Assembly (NCBI GenBank): GCA_037176885.1
Contig: JAWWNJ010000011.1
Location: forward strand, 1,302,001-1,366,000
Source: Favolaschia claudopus
Lineage: Eukaryota > Basidiomycota > Agaricomycetes > Agaricales > Mycenaceae
DNA: 64,000 nucleotides
Reading direction: 5' to 3'
Of this stretch, positions 10,629 through 22,924 are shown piece by piece. Made by a program: the position numbers and the translations under genes. The first letter of the stretch is position 1, and each line of letters starts with the position of its first letter. Below the pieces are notes generated by a model, which was not told where the DNA came from, searched no databases, and saw only the letters and a list, made by a program, of their open reading frames with translations.

Positions 10629-12654
10629 ATGAGCTTGCCTTCGCTTCCTCCCCTGCCTCCTAATACAGGCACTGGATGGTCCGCAAACATACAACTTGCT
10701 CACCGTTCAATCGTCGGGGCCTTCGATCATGCTTGCCGGCTTTTACGCCAAGAAGATGGAGAGGCTATTCGTCTGAATATGGCTTCAGATACTTTGACAA
10801 ATGAAACTGTCCCTCTCTTGGACGAGCTTGGATTGCTGGGAGTTCCTCAAACCTTCACTCACGCGTGTGCACACGCTATTGGTCCCTTGGTTTGCGAGCT
10901 CAAACTAGCTGCCTTGGCAGCCCAGGGTGTGTAAGTTTTCGTTTCAATCTTCTTGTCTTGAGGCTATCTTGACAAATTGCAGAGAGCGTCGGAACGTAAC
11001 ATTCTTGCAGCCTGTTGAAGAGGTTCACACCGGAAAGCGAGGCCGACCAGCGAAACGTATCAATGTTGATTTGCTGCGCGAGGCATTCTCCAACAAACGC
11101 AACATCTCTGTTGTGAATCTTGCAGCTGCGCTAGGAGTTCATAGAAACGTCTTGGCGAAGAAAATGAAGGAGGCTGGTATCAGCAAGCAATACGAGACCT
11201 ATACCGACGCAGAGCTTGACACTCTGATCTCCGAACTGAAAGCCACAAAACCAGATTCTGGAAGAAGATACGTGGTTGGTGCTCTGCGGAACAAGGGTTT
11301 GCGGGTACAGAAGGAGCGAGTTCGGAATTCCCTTGCAAGAGTGGACGGGCTTGGCCAGATGCTTCGGAAGAAGACTATCCGACGGCGGAAATATTCAGTT
11401 CCAAGACCCAACTACCTCTGGCATTGCGACGGGCATCATAAGCTGATCCTATGGGGTATTGTCATCCACGGGTTTGTTGACGGCTACTGCAGATCGGTAA
11501 AATGTTTCTTCCTTTTGTAATCACCCGCCCTAGGCTAAACACATCTTCACTTAGCTACTCGCCCTACAAGCCAACTCAAACAACCGAGCCAGCACTGTGT
11601 TAGAGGTCTTCCTAGCAGCCGTCAAGGAGTTTGGTGCCCCTTCAAGAGTGCGTGGAGACCGTGGAGGGGAAAACGTCCAGGTCTCTGTCTGGATGATTAT
11701 TCGCCGAGGTCCCAACAGGGCGTCTTTCATGTGGGGATCGTGAGTTGCCTTCATTTATATCTTGAGCTCAATGAACATCCGTTTTCAAGCTCAACTCATA
11801 ACACACGCATTGAGCGCCTGTGGGTGGAGGTCGGAACTCAGTTCGCCCGGCAGTGGAGGGCCTTCTTCACTCGGCTTGAAGACCTCCATCAACTTGACCG
11901 CCACAATCCCGGTCACCTTTGGTTGCTGCACACTCTATTTCTGCAGAGCATTAACGATGACTGTCGCCAGTTCAAGTCTCAATGGAATGCTCATCCCCTT
12001 TCCGGTAGAACTGGTAATGACAGATCTCCAGCAGTACGTTTCTTTCCTCTGAGTCTTACAGCTGTTAACCCGTTGAAGGATATACGGTTTGTAGCAGAAT
12101 TAGATAAAGGGGTTTATCCCGATCCCATGGAGGGTGTTCATCCCGACACCATCAACCGTTACTATGGGGTGGACGGAGAGGAGCTTGTTCGGCGTCCTGG
12201 TCAGACGGGGGCTGGCCATGTGGAGGAAGAGGATGGGGCAGGCGAACGTGTGGAGGAGGAAGAGGATTGGGTGGAAGACCATGAGAGTCTTGCTGAGGCC
12301 GTAACCGAAGACATATCCCACAACATCCGTCACCCCGCGATCAAGGTTGCCCGTCATTGTAATCCTTTTCGACTGCCATCCACGGAGCAGGCGTTTCTCG
12401 GTGCATTACAGGATATCATAAATCGAGGGATAGTTCCTGAAGGCTATGGGGTCCTCCAGAAGGAGTGGGAAGACGGATCGTATCCCGCCTGGGAGGCAAT
12501 CAATCCGGGTACCAAGGGGAAGGAAATCATAGTAGCCCTTCCTCATGACGTCTGGCTGCCTCGGGCAGTGTTGTTTGCTCAAGGACTGGATGTTATGAGT
12601 CGTTGTTTAGCACTGGAGGAGATGAAACTGGGACCCGTGGTACATGGGCAGTAA
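10629..12654 (+). CDS. Integrase-core (DDE) domain protein, transposon-derived, 606 aa
   Basis: Exons 10629-10930, 10983-11496, 11555-11739, 11790-12033 and 12079-12654 join to 606 codons plus stop. The N-terminal 100 residues are helical. Next comes a DNA-binding-like helix-turn-helix region (GKRGRPAKRINVDLL to ALGVHRNVLAKKMKEAG). The rve/RNase H-like core follows with WHCDGHHKL (first Asp), RVRGDRGGEN (second Asp) and HNTRIERLWVE (catalytic Glu), so the DDE triad is intact. The C-terminal third has an acidic linker and a conserved-looking tail. This type occurs widely in mushroom genomes as dispersed, intron-containing genes. I see no terminal repeats or other element genes around it, so it may be domesticated or an old insertion. 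Confidence 0.82.
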
Positions 12655-12705
12655 TCCTTGATAGTATAGCTCATATGAATGCGAAACACAGTTGATCTCT
12701 ATTGT

Positions 12706-13956
12706 CTATGTAGTAAGAGAAGTGAAGATGTATTCTACCTTCCGTCCTGAAGCTCCGTAAGGCTGTGAGTTGTAGTGATCAAGTCGTAAACTAGCATTAC
12801 TAGCTAAGATGGATTGTAAAGCAAGCTCCCATGGCATCTGTCTTCCAAACCATTCCCTTACCGTCAAGTGTAAGGTGAGCTTGGGAGGCAAAACAATGCC
12901 CGCACAGGCATCTAACAGCCATACCATTGAGACTTGGCCCTCAAAGGTAAGGTGAACTTCCTGCAGATGCGAAAACCTGTTGAAAGTGAAAAGAGGAGGC
13001 GATTCGTGTGAGACTATGGCAAAACACTTGAATTCTCGCAGAAAAAAACATCAATTGTCATGCTCACCGTGATCAATAGTAATCTTTACGCTTCGAGAGA
13101 AAAGAGAGATATTGTTGAGCAGAAAGTCAGATGCCTTTTCCGCCGTTTCCTGTGCATAGCCGGTCACAAGGACCAGATCCCGTACTCCTCGCCTTCCATT
13201 TCCGACCCAATATTTCCAAAATACAGCAGCCAATCCCTCGGCATGGTGAACCTCGAGTGTGGTGAGACTCAACTTGAGAGGGGACGTGAGCTGCATCTGA
13301 TGCTCCGAAAACGAGCAACGAATGAAACTCCAATGCAAAAATGAAGCCCCGCCTAAGAAGGCAAAGTCAGAGCAATCTGGGAAGCTCCAGTTGAAAAGCT
13401 GAAGAGAAGAAGCGCCTAGAGATTGTAGGAGCTGGGCTATCCTGGGAAGGAGGCGAAAGGGGTGATCTCCCATTGTATACGGAAACACTCCCAATGTGAT
13501 TAAACCTTTACCACAGAGCAGTGGTAGAGACTCCAGAAGGTATCTCTCTATCTCTTGTGCCTCTCTGCTAGCAGAAACTGATTCAAGAAGATTGGCTTCT
13601 GATACTGGATAAATGCCTATGTGCAAAGAACGAATGTGCCGGGCAAGATGAGGAGAAGCCAGGAGAAGGGCATGGAAGTGAGCATAGAGATTGACTTCAG
13701 AAGTGGTTTCAAGGGGCGGCAGGTCAACAATTCCTTCGAAATCCAGGAGCGTATCTGAATATCCAAGTGTAACTTTCCTAAAGATCAAAGACTGTGCTGG
13801 GTCTATCCAGCTTCGACCAACCAAAGCACAGCAGCGAAGAGATTCCAAGTCCCCAGGTAGGAACTGTAACAAAGTCTCAACCACATCTTGAGGAACGTAC
13901 AGTGTGCTTGGAGCAGTGGACATGGCCGACATGTGTCCGGCGCATGTTACAGCCAC
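12706..13956 (-). CDS. F-box-like protein
   Basis: The first in-frame ATG is at 13956 (MAVTCAGHMSAMSTAPS); later in-frame ATGs just downstream could also be used. Residues 20-60 read VPQDVVETLLQFLPGDLESL, then RCCALVGRSW, the usual start of a mushroom F-box protein, which binds Skp1 in an SCF ubiquitin ligase. The rest has Leu-rich segments (LPLLCGKGLITLGV, LQLFNWSFPDCSDFAFLGG) that may form irregular leucine-rich repeats for substrate binding. One intron (donor near 13067, acceptor near 13020) joins KITIDH to VSHESPPLFTF in frame, and the protein ends at 12706. Confidence 0.78.
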
Positions 13957-14523
13957 ACCGCACTACCGCATTTGGAAGAGCCATCACTAGGGTTAGCACA
14001 GCCACACCCCGAGAAAGTTTCAAACACCTTCGAAGATTTTATACTTGCACCTTCCAGAAAAATATACCTACCCAATATTCTCTCACTTCAAGCTCAACTT
14101 TTTATTTTCTACACCCAACTTTATATTATCATCTTCCCCAACTTTAATATAACACCTTCTGTTTTGCAATCACATTCAAGTAAAACAAAATCTCCCCCCT
14201 ACATTTTATACTCTCCATGTTGAATATTATATACCTTGGTGGACTTTTTTACACACTTCCCCTACTTTATATGCAAATTCCCAGATTATACCCCTGTTTT
14301 ATTAAAAGTGCAAAGTGACCGCCATACCTCAGCTTTTACCTTGACTAAATAGAAAGCTAGGTCTCAATCTTCCAGTCTTTTTCTTCACTTTGCACCAAAA
14401 TCACATTTTCTACGGATTTGATTAAAACTACACATTGACCGCCATACTGCGACAGGTTTGCATTCAAAGTGGTCGTGCCCCGTACATCTCTACAAAACAC
14501 TTGCTTTTCAGTGCTCCAAGATC
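13957..14523. other. AT-rich spacer with short repeats
   Basis: No gene is visible. The DNA is AT-rich from about 14035 to 14430 and repeats the words CCCAACTTTA/CCCCTACTTTAT. A direct repeat with the core GACCGCCATAC occurs near 14308-14328 and 14432-14449, each after a TTAAAA run. This spacer sits exactly where the missing F-box exon of the next gene would be expected. Confidence 0.5.
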
Positions 14524-15945
14524 ATGGCATCGGCTACAGCGCACCGCACTGTCTGGTTCGACGCCCTCCGCCGTGTCTGCGTCGCCCAGGAAGTCTCTAT
14601 TCTGACTTTCCCGATGGAAAACATGTCTCTGCGTGACTTAGAACACGCTGCAACTTCTCCTGCGCGCTTTATCGCTCATTTATCAAAGCAAAGAGAGACC
14701 GAAGAGATCATTCCGGCTCTTTCAACTCGCATCTTCCAACCTAGGTTGCCCCGGCCTTTGACGGGCATTTCTGGTGATATTTCTCGGATGCGGCTCATAC
14801 CTGGCGGCCGTTATCTTGTAACGACGAGTAATCTTGCTCGTATGAGTGTCTGGGATCTCGGGCATCGACCTGCGGCAATAATCAAACCATATCCTCTTGT
14901 CTCAATCGTTTTATCCTTCCAGCCAAGCGAACTTCTCATCCAGCCAACTGAAGACCATTCCGGTTTTCGCATCTTGACAATATCTGTCGCCACAAATGCC
15001 AAGTAAGTGATCATCCTCCGCAAACCTCAATATGTAACAAATTACGCTATAGCTTGGTGGATGTGACCGTATATGAGATTTACCCGGCAACCGAGGATCC
15101 TACACTCAGGCAAATTGCGAATCAGAGCATATTTGCCTCAAATCTGAGAGTATACGCCCTCACGCGAAATAGATTTACTTATTATTACAACTTTTTGCTC
15201 ACGACGTGGGACTTCGTCGAAAATACTGCTGGGATTGTGCACATCTATCAGCCGTTGTGGAGTGTGCGTTCAACTACTGCTTTCTTTTTCGAATGCTAAT
15301 CATTCTCTTATACAGATAACAGTCGCTCCTACCACCGTCATTGGCCACTGCGATGACGGAATCGTCATGGTCGAAGTGCCTCCCCTCCATCCTGTTGGCA
15401 CTCCTGCCGCAGGCGTTGTAGCGGAGCCGGTTAGCCCCTCGCCAATGGTGAGCCACACGCACGATGTCTTCGCGGAGTTTATCGACGTGCACATGGCCCC
15501 AACTGACTGGCATACGTCGCCCTCTATTCCCCTTGTCATGGACGTATTTGGGCGGCTTGAAGACAGTACTCCAGCCTACGCCCGCAGCCTACTCCATGAA
15601 ATTCCCGGTGGCGGTCATCCCGACCTCCCAAGTGCTTTCCCCATACTCATGGGTATTAGTCGTGTCCCGTACGAAACCTTCGACGCAGACTTTTGTGGTC
15701 GCCTTCATCTCGCGAACACGCATCTCTTCCGGACGTGGGCGACGTCGCCCACGGAGCTCATGATCAACATGGCACGAGTTCCTTTCAGGCGGCAGATCGA
15801 GTTTGAATCAAAAACAGCGTATTTGTGGGGCCTTCCGAATAATGTGCAAGGATTCTTGTATGATTTGGATCCAATGTCCGGTCGATTTGTGTCCTGGACA
15901 ACGTCCGACATTCGGGTTGTGGATTTCCTGTTACCTCATTTTTAG
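14524..15945 (+). CDS. F-box-family protein lacking its N-terminal F-box, 439 aa
   Basis: Exons 14524-15002, 15053-15263 and 15316-15945 join to 439 codons plus stop. The protein matches the body of common Agaricomycete F-box proteins: a start resembling the tail of the F-box (HRTVWFDALRRVC), then a beta-propeller-like region (MRLIPGGRYLVTTSNLARMSVWDLG, NTAGIVHIYQPLW). The usual LP-x-D-V-LxxI F-box that should precede it is absent. The coding sense extends upstream to CTTTTCAG at 14508-14515, a good splice acceptor, so an exon carrying the F-box was probably once present. Either that exon lies farther away or it was lost to the AT-rich spacer. Without an F-box it would not be expected to bind Skp1. 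Confidence 0.72.
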
Positions 15946-17075
15946 AACAATGCTTCATCCCAGTACGTTGTCAACTCTGCTCTATATTCGGCGCCTGTAT
16001 ATCTGATCAAGGTGCCATCAGGTGCACATCTGCCATAGCTCGATATCTATCTCAACGCCTGGATCCTCTTGCAACACGACAACATACATATATCCGCAAA
16101 CGAGGCGGGAATGCTACCCAGGCTACTTTACGGATTCCTTGCCGGTCCTCGTGCCGGCCAGCAGATTCCATTGCAGCCTTCGGCCCTCGGACTCTGGTAA
16201 TTGGCGACGTCGCGTTGTGGAGGTGAACGTTAAGATATCGGTTCATCCCGGTGAATCAGTGGGCAATAGAGGCGATTTACACCCAGGATACACGATAACA
16301 TGCATGCGGATGATGCCCACGTTGAGGTCTTGAAGGGGGAAGTTGGGCAAAACTGGACTGTGAATGAATAAAAGGGTGTTGCCACTCGCAATCCATCGAA
16401 CTTGGCCAGTTTGCGCGCGCACGCACATGTAAAATAGAAGCAGGAACTGATTTCGCGTGGATGACTCAGAGAACTACGGTCAAAGCTCGATTGGCCAAAT
16501 ACAGATGATATAAGGAGCTGCCGTTCCAGGTCCGCGCGCGAATGTGATATGCCACTGATATAGACCCAGGGTACATAGGTTTGCCGTACTTCTCGTTAAC
16601 GTTTTTTCTGTCCAGTCAGTGGGGCCACCATGGTTGCAGAGAAATTTGAGTATTGAGTTCATCGCAGCGTGTGAGAGTGGGTGAGAGTTGGGGTGAGAAG
16701 GTTCCAAGAAGAGAAGCTGAGGATGTAAATCGATCAATGCGGCATTTTTACATGCTCGGTGCCTCTCGCTGACGGTTGCATTGTTGAATGGAAACTCCGT
16801 GTGGGTGCCAAGTGCGCCAGCGCCTAAATCCAGAGAGAAATGAGAAAGCCATTGAAGAGATCGTGTAGCTTGCAGCGAGGTACAGTATTGGCGAGCAATA
16901 ACACAGGATCAGCCAGGATTTTCCGGATTGCCATGGAGGATGAGAGCAAGTGGCCAGTCCGAATCGGACCGGCACAGCTTTTGTGATGGCTAGGTAGAAT
17001 TCAATCGGCTGGAAATTTCTCGCGACCGCTTTCATCTTCTTTCCTTTTGCTCTCCCGTTTGCTGTGATAAATGCT
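15946..17075. other. Intergenic, about 1.1 kb
   Basis: I see no convincing gene. The frames here (for example 16480-16737 on the minus strand, ending TAAPYIICIWPIEL) are short, lack splice-supported partners and match no family I know. The right end is the promoter region of the importin gene. Confidence 0.4.
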
Positions 17076-20000
17076 ATGGAGTCCGTAGTCCCTCAAGAAA
17101 TCACTACTGAGCTCACCCAGATCCTATCCAATCTTCTGCTCGGCGACAATGACATTCGGACAAAGTGCGTGTGTACAGGCCTTTCCTGCCGCCAATTCAT
17201 CGAATTTTGGCAATCAGCGCCGAAACCGCTGTCAATGAGCGTCTGGCGCACACGCCTGAACTGTATCTGCTCGCTCTAGCTCAGTTTGCTATATCAGCAG
17301 ACACTGAGGTGGTGCGTGTCTCTTCAGAAAAGCTATTTCCTTGTATGTGCAACGACAACGCAAATTGCAATGGCGTTAGCTCGTACAGTCGTTTGTAGGA
17401 CAGCCCATGGAGCAGAGGCGCTTCTCTGTGCAATGTGCCTGGGGTCTTCTGTGTCCACCCAAAATCTTGTCAATTTTTTTTGCTGCCCTGCTAAGATATC
17501 TTGGGATTGGTGAAGATCTTGAACGGATACCGAATTTCAACCTTGCTTATTCCTCAGCCACTCTGTGTCGAACCATCGCTCATAATGATGATCTTAGATG
17601 CGGTCGTTCTCTCTCGTTCTTCTCCGGCGGCTTCTGTTTCGACCGGCGCCAACCCCCGCCCCAAGTCAGCCTCAGCCTGCTTCCTCGCCGTCTGGCGTGC
17701 ATCTACAACAGCAGCAAGCTCTATATCAATCGCAGAATCATCCCCGGCTCACTCTCTATGACCACCTATCTTCTCAGACACTAACCACCCTCGAGCGCCT
17801 CCTTCTGCATTCGTTGCAGCATGAATCGTCCAACCTTGTACGTCGCAAGACAGTCGATACAGTATGCGATCTGGCAGGAGAAGGGATGCGCCGAGGACGG
17901 CCATGGCATGCCCTTCAAGCTCTAGCGTTCAACATGACCCAAGCTGGGCAGCCTGGTGCCAGTGGCACGCTATCGACACAAACCGTCGCCGCCGAAAATT
18001 TGCGAGAAAGCGCCTACAGAGTATTTGCCGGATGTCCAAATCTGGTCATGGATCTGCAGACGGACGCCGTTCTTGGAGTCTTCCAGCGGGGTTTACAAGA
18101 CACACAAAGCATTGATGTACGTGCCTTTTTTGAGCGGGAGAATTGCAACGCTGAAAAGGTGCATAGGTCAAGCAGGCAGCCCTTCTTGCTTCAGTTGCGT
18201 ACCTCAACGCTGCGGAGCCCGGCCAACTTTCGCAGTCGCTCTCGTTGATGCACCCTGTCTTAGAGACCCTCCATACACTTGCTCAGATGCTCCCCACTGC
18301 CGGTTCACTGGCCACTGCGCACCCATCCCGAAGCGCTCCTGTGCTTAGCCCATCATCCGACACAGGCCCATCCCCTTACGCCAACCTTACTAACTTTCTA
18401 ACGAATCTCACGCCGCTCTGCACTACCCACCCATCGCTGTTCCAGCCCCACCTACAGGCTCTGCTTTCGTTCTTCCCGTCTCTTATTCTTCCCAGCGCAG
18501 ATCCTGGACCCACGCCGACCGTTTCTCGCCCGTTTCCCACAGAAGGCGAGGGAAGCACTTCGGACCGCCAGGGTGCGTTTGTGTTTCCGCCGCCCGAGTC
18601 TCCGACCGTGTCCAAGTCACCTGCGGTCGCCGCCTCGCATAATGCACCTTCACCCCTCGACGATGACGGTGCTCGTGCCCAACGCGATTTGGATGCGGAC
18701 GAGCGTCAGACGCTCCGGCTTGCGGCCCTAGAGTTCATGGTCAGTCTGAGCGAGGCGCGCGCCTCAATGGTCAAGCGGGTCGACGGGTGGGTGGGGATCA
18801 TGGTAAGAGCGTGTTTGGAGGGCATGGGTGAATTCGAGGAGGGTGATGGACTGGATGGAGGTTGGGCAGACGAGGATGTGGGTCATTGTTCGAGTGCCGT
18901 TTTCAGTGCTGATAAACAGCATTGCACTTATAGCCTTCGGCAAACTCTGCCGGGGAGGCGGAGTCGGCTCCTGCTATGTATGAACAGAGTTTAGATCGGC
19001 TGGCGTGCGCTGTCGGGGGACGAGCGGTGTTGCCGCCTGCATTCCAGGTCCGTCAGCCAATTTGACTTGTCGCTAAGATGAATATCTCACTTACCACTCT
19101 TGTAGTACATTCCCTCGATGATGGCGAGTTACGACTGGAGAGTCCGACACGCGGGACTCATGGCAGTTGCTGCCATCGCTGAAGGGACTGCGAAGGTCCG
19201 TTTTTATTCCCGTCCCCCCCCGTCTTTGTTTCTGTTCGCCGTTGATACGAATATGTATTCCTTCAGGTGATGGAGAATGAACTAGGCAAAGTCGTCGAGT
19301 CAGTTTTCATAGAACTCTTGATTCCCAAGGCAATGTTCGTATTAATTACTCCATCCAGGCTCGTGACGCCCATGTTTCGCGATCTACATCCCCGTGTACG
19401 ATATGCCGCTTGCCAATGCGTGTAAGTACTTGTCATTGCCCGTCCTTTTTCTCTGTCTCCGGCCTTCTTATCGTTCGCCTTGATATCCAGTGGCCAATTA
19501 TGTACCGATCTCGAAGTATGTATACCACAGTGTTTTCGGCTCTTCTTGTTCTTGTTGCTGATCGGCGTAATTACTTGTACTGTAGGAAATAATCCAAGAG
19601 AGATACCACCAACAGCTATTTGCTGTCTTGATACCCACTTTGGAGGACCAGGAACCGCGGTACAGTTTTTGTCTTCGACTTGACGCCATGCCTTATTCAG
19701 GTTCAGAGTCCACTCTCATGCGGCTGCGGCTTTGATCAATTTCTGCGAGGGCGTAGAAAGAAATGTCCTCTTGCCATACCTCGATCCTATCGTGGAACGC
19801 CTCCTCAAACTTTTGGATCCCACGGGCGATCCAGAGCACGTTCGGAGATATGTTCAGGAGCAGGCGATCACTACCCTGGCTATGGTTGCCGATGCTAGTG
19901 AAACTACTTTTGGCAAGGTGCGACTTTCTTTCTTTGTCTTGACTTGCCTTTCCCGTCATAAGATTATTTTGGCCGACCTAATGCGCTTGCTGCTAGTACT

Positions 20001-21264
20001 ACCCCTCTATCATGCCTCTTCTTATGAACGTCCTGCGCAACGCGGAGGCGCCTGATTATCGAAGGTTGAGAGCGAAAGCTATGGAATGCGCCGGTCTAAT
20101 AGGTCGGTATTTTGGCTCCTTCCTTGTTCTGGGCAAGCGTCTAACAGGCTGTAACTAGCAATTGCCGTTGGACCGGAGATGTTCCTCCCCGACGCCCATA
20201 CGCTAGTCGACTTGTTGATGCGGATACAAAGTGGGCTGATCATCTCTCCGTCACAAATATACTTCACTTCATTGACCCTCGATCGCAGAAAGTCCTAATG
20301 ATCCCAATGACACCCAGCTCGGCCACTACCTTATCGCCACCTGGGCGAAGGTGTGCCAGGCAATGGGTCCTGAGTTTGAGCCGTATCTTCCGGTTGTGAT
20401 GCCAACTCTGCTCGCCACCGCCAGCGCAAAAGCTGACATCTCTGTATACGGTAAGTCACCTCCGATATGGCATGGTTTATACCTTGATACATACTTTCTT
20501 TCTTCGCAGATGAAGAAGAAGACAAGGTTGAAGAAAGAGACGGCTGGGAAACTGTGAACATGGACGGCCAGACACTTGGGATCAGAACCTCGGCCATTGA
20601 GGAGAAGTGTCAGGCGTTTGAGACTCTGGTCATCTATTGCTCGACCCTTGGGCCTCGATTTGCGCCGTGGCTCGCGCAGACATTCGAGGTGACGCTTCCT
20701 TCGCTACGATTCTACTTCCACGACGGGGTGCGGGAGGCTTGCGCCATGTAAATCAAAACTAAATTCCTAACATTTCCTGACCCCAAGCTGACTTTGCCCG
20801 ACAGGCTCGTCCCCATGCTCCTCGCCAGCGGCAAGAACAGCGGTACCCTCACAAACAACATGGTCACCACCACCTTCCTGCAACTAATCAACGGCATCAG
20901 CACCGAACACGACGCCTCCTTCCTCAGCTCGTTATACAAATGCTTCAACGAGTCCCTTCGCGTCATCGGCGGCCCCAGCTCCCTGTCCCCCGAATTCCAA
21001 AACGGCATCATGGAGGCGACGAAGCGGCAGCTGCAGACGCTTGCGGATAAGCGGCGCGCGCGGAAGGCAAGGCCCACGGCGGAGTTGGAGGAGGATAGAG
21101 AGGATATGGCGCTGTTGGAGGAGATTGAGGATTTCGCGTTGGAGGATATGGCGAAGATGTTGGGGGTGTTTGATGCGAACCATGGGTTGTTGGTCGCTGT
21201 GTCGAGCGTTAGGGAGCTTGGGTTTAATCAGTATGATAGTGAGGAGGGGGAGGAGGAGGGGTAG
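17076..21264 (+). CDS. Importin-beta family karyopherin, Kap121/IPO5 type
   Basis: Imports proteins into the nucleus, binding cargo and Ran-GTP through a HEAT-repeat solenoid. ATG at 17076 (MESVVPQEITTELTQIL), about 16 exons, roughly 1,000 residues, TAG at 21262-21264. Diagnostic segments: AETAVNERLAHTPELYLLAL and VLLRRLLFRP near the N-terminus; the central HEAT block YIPSMMASYDWRVRHAGLMA, MFRDLHPRVRYAACQCVGQL and LEDQEPRVHSHAAAALINF; then CQAFETLVIYCSTLGPRF and LPSLRFYFHDGVREAC, the classic IPO5 region. Oddities: the intron at about 17312-17596 (about 285 nt) is far longer than its neighbours, there is a Ser/Pro/Asp-rich insert near 18480-18700, and the protein ends in an acidic tail (YDSEEGEEEG) well before the last HEAT repeats of human IPO5. 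Confidence 0.87.
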
Positions 21265-22124
21265 GGTAGTGTATAGTAGAGTTTATGGCAAGTATAAAAA
21301 GTGTAATCTCTGAGGAATGTATTTAGAGTGTCTATTGTGGATGAGTTGTTAATTGGAAAGTCTTGCGATGTATGCGAGCGTAGCTACTCATTCGAGTGTG
21401 TTTTTATTATTTACATTGCCGCACTGAAGGTAATCTCTGGCTTAGCCAGATGACTGGAGTGGGTTCGGTGTTCTCAACAAGTTCTCCTGTTCAATGAACT
21501 CATAGTTTGGATGCGCAAGGGATATGAGCAAGACCTTTGGGACGAGGAGGAGGGAAATATAATAGAGCAATACTTGTCAATGGAAAAGCTTTGATTTCTC
21601 GGACGATGAGCTAACGGTGGATTCATTGAGTGTTTGTTCTACAGTTGAAACAAAGTGATAGAGACGGTTACGAAAAAATGTATGCCTCTTATACTACTCC
21701 AAATTCAGCACGATCCTCGCTGTGGAAGGAGTCCTTATAGAGGCTGCGAAGGTAGAAGTTAACAACGCTATAGATTTGTTTGATCTGGCCTGCCGATGCA
21801 GTGGATGGTCAGCACAAGTAGAAGTCACATTGTGCGTCGTCCCATCCAGAGCTCCTTATTCCATTCCATGCGCGGAGGTGGGGGTTCTCTGCGATGGGGA
21901 AGGCGAAGGCGAGCGGCGGTGAGCCCAGGGATATGGTTCTGAGGAAACGATACGGTAGTCGCGCGTCAGAGGCAGGTAGATGTTGTGACAATACCCAGAG
22001 ACACAACGAATTCAGGTCGATCATCCACTCACTCCGTTCCATTTCAGTCCCCCAATTAAATTAATTATGCTTGAAAATCTATACACGGTTAAAGAAAGCG
22101 GCTGGCCACCTCACCTACAGCATG
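21265..22124. other. Intergenic between convergent KAP121 and SPC3
   Basis: Holds the 3' regions of two convergent genes. I see no gene; short frames at 21722-21922 (plus) and 21809-22042 (minus) have no family resemblance. The part from about 22043 is homologous to the end of the inverted SPC3 copy at 25556. Confidence 0.4.
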
Positions 22125-22924
22125 CTATGCGTTGTTAACCATAGGCGGGAAGGGTACACTTGCGTTCGTGGACGCTGCTACGCCGTATACCAGTGCGCCG
22201 ACATGGGGCATGACGTTGTAGCGTAGTGTGTAGACCGCGGAGGCGTCTCTGCAGGCACAGTCAAGTTGGTTTAGACGGAGGGATGGGAGTTGGAGTTGGA
22301 GGAGAAGAGGAGGAGAGAGACGAACCGGAATGTGTTCGTATCCTTGAAATGATACTTTTGCTTCCCGGCGTAGTGGATCTTGGCGTCGGCTTTCCGACGG
22401 ACAATGCGGTCCCAGATGACAACGGCGTTTTTCACCTGGGTGCGGGTAAGGGACGTGATTTGATAGAGATGAAAAGGTGTAGATATAGCGTACCCCGCGA
22501 GCGTTTGTGTACTCCGCGTCAACGTATAGGAAAAGTTGTTTTGTGTTCCAGTTGAAGAGGGAGGATAGGTCTGTCGGGTGTAGAGTAAGATTCGATATGC
22601 ACTAGCTGAATCCATGATAGAAGTGGCGCCATTGGGACGCGACTGACCAGCATCGAGTTCAAAATCGACGTGTGCGTGCTCGTACTTGTATTGTCGTCCT
22701 CTTCCGTGCGTTCTACAGAACCAGTTGTTTACAGATAGCTCATAGAGGCGGTGGAGATATGTAGCTTACATCTTCACCTTCTTTACAAGCACCGAACCGC
22801 CTTCAATCGGGGATTCAAAGAATTGAATCAAGAGGGAGGACATGGCGATGGCGGCGAGCAGACCCATTACGCATGATGAGAGGAGGGCGGAGGTGTTGTT
22901 AATTCGCGAAAAGAGGGTATGCAT
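22125..22924 (-). CDS. SPC3: Signal peptidase complex subunit 3 (SPC3/SPCS3), 176 aa
   Basis: Accessory subunit of the ER signal peptidase, which removes signal sequences in the ER lumen. Exons 22770-22924, 22648-22712, 22494-22570, 22326-22435 and 22125-22248 join to 176 codons plus stop, the usual length. The protein starts MHTLFSRINNTSALLSS, followed by a membrane segment (VMGLLAAIAMSSLLIQFF), then the luminal domain with the family hallmarks FELDADLSSLFNWNTKQLF, AEYTNARGVKNAVVIWDRIV, KYHFKDTNTFR and YTLRYNVMPHVGAL. It is divergent from the Whi2-like gene, with about 260 nt shared upstream. A broken inverted copy lies at 24841-25556. Confidence 0.92.

Noticed and set aside
16052..17035. 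Several short frames on both strands between the F-box-family and karyopherin genes
   Set aside because: No splice-consistent joining and no recognisable motif.
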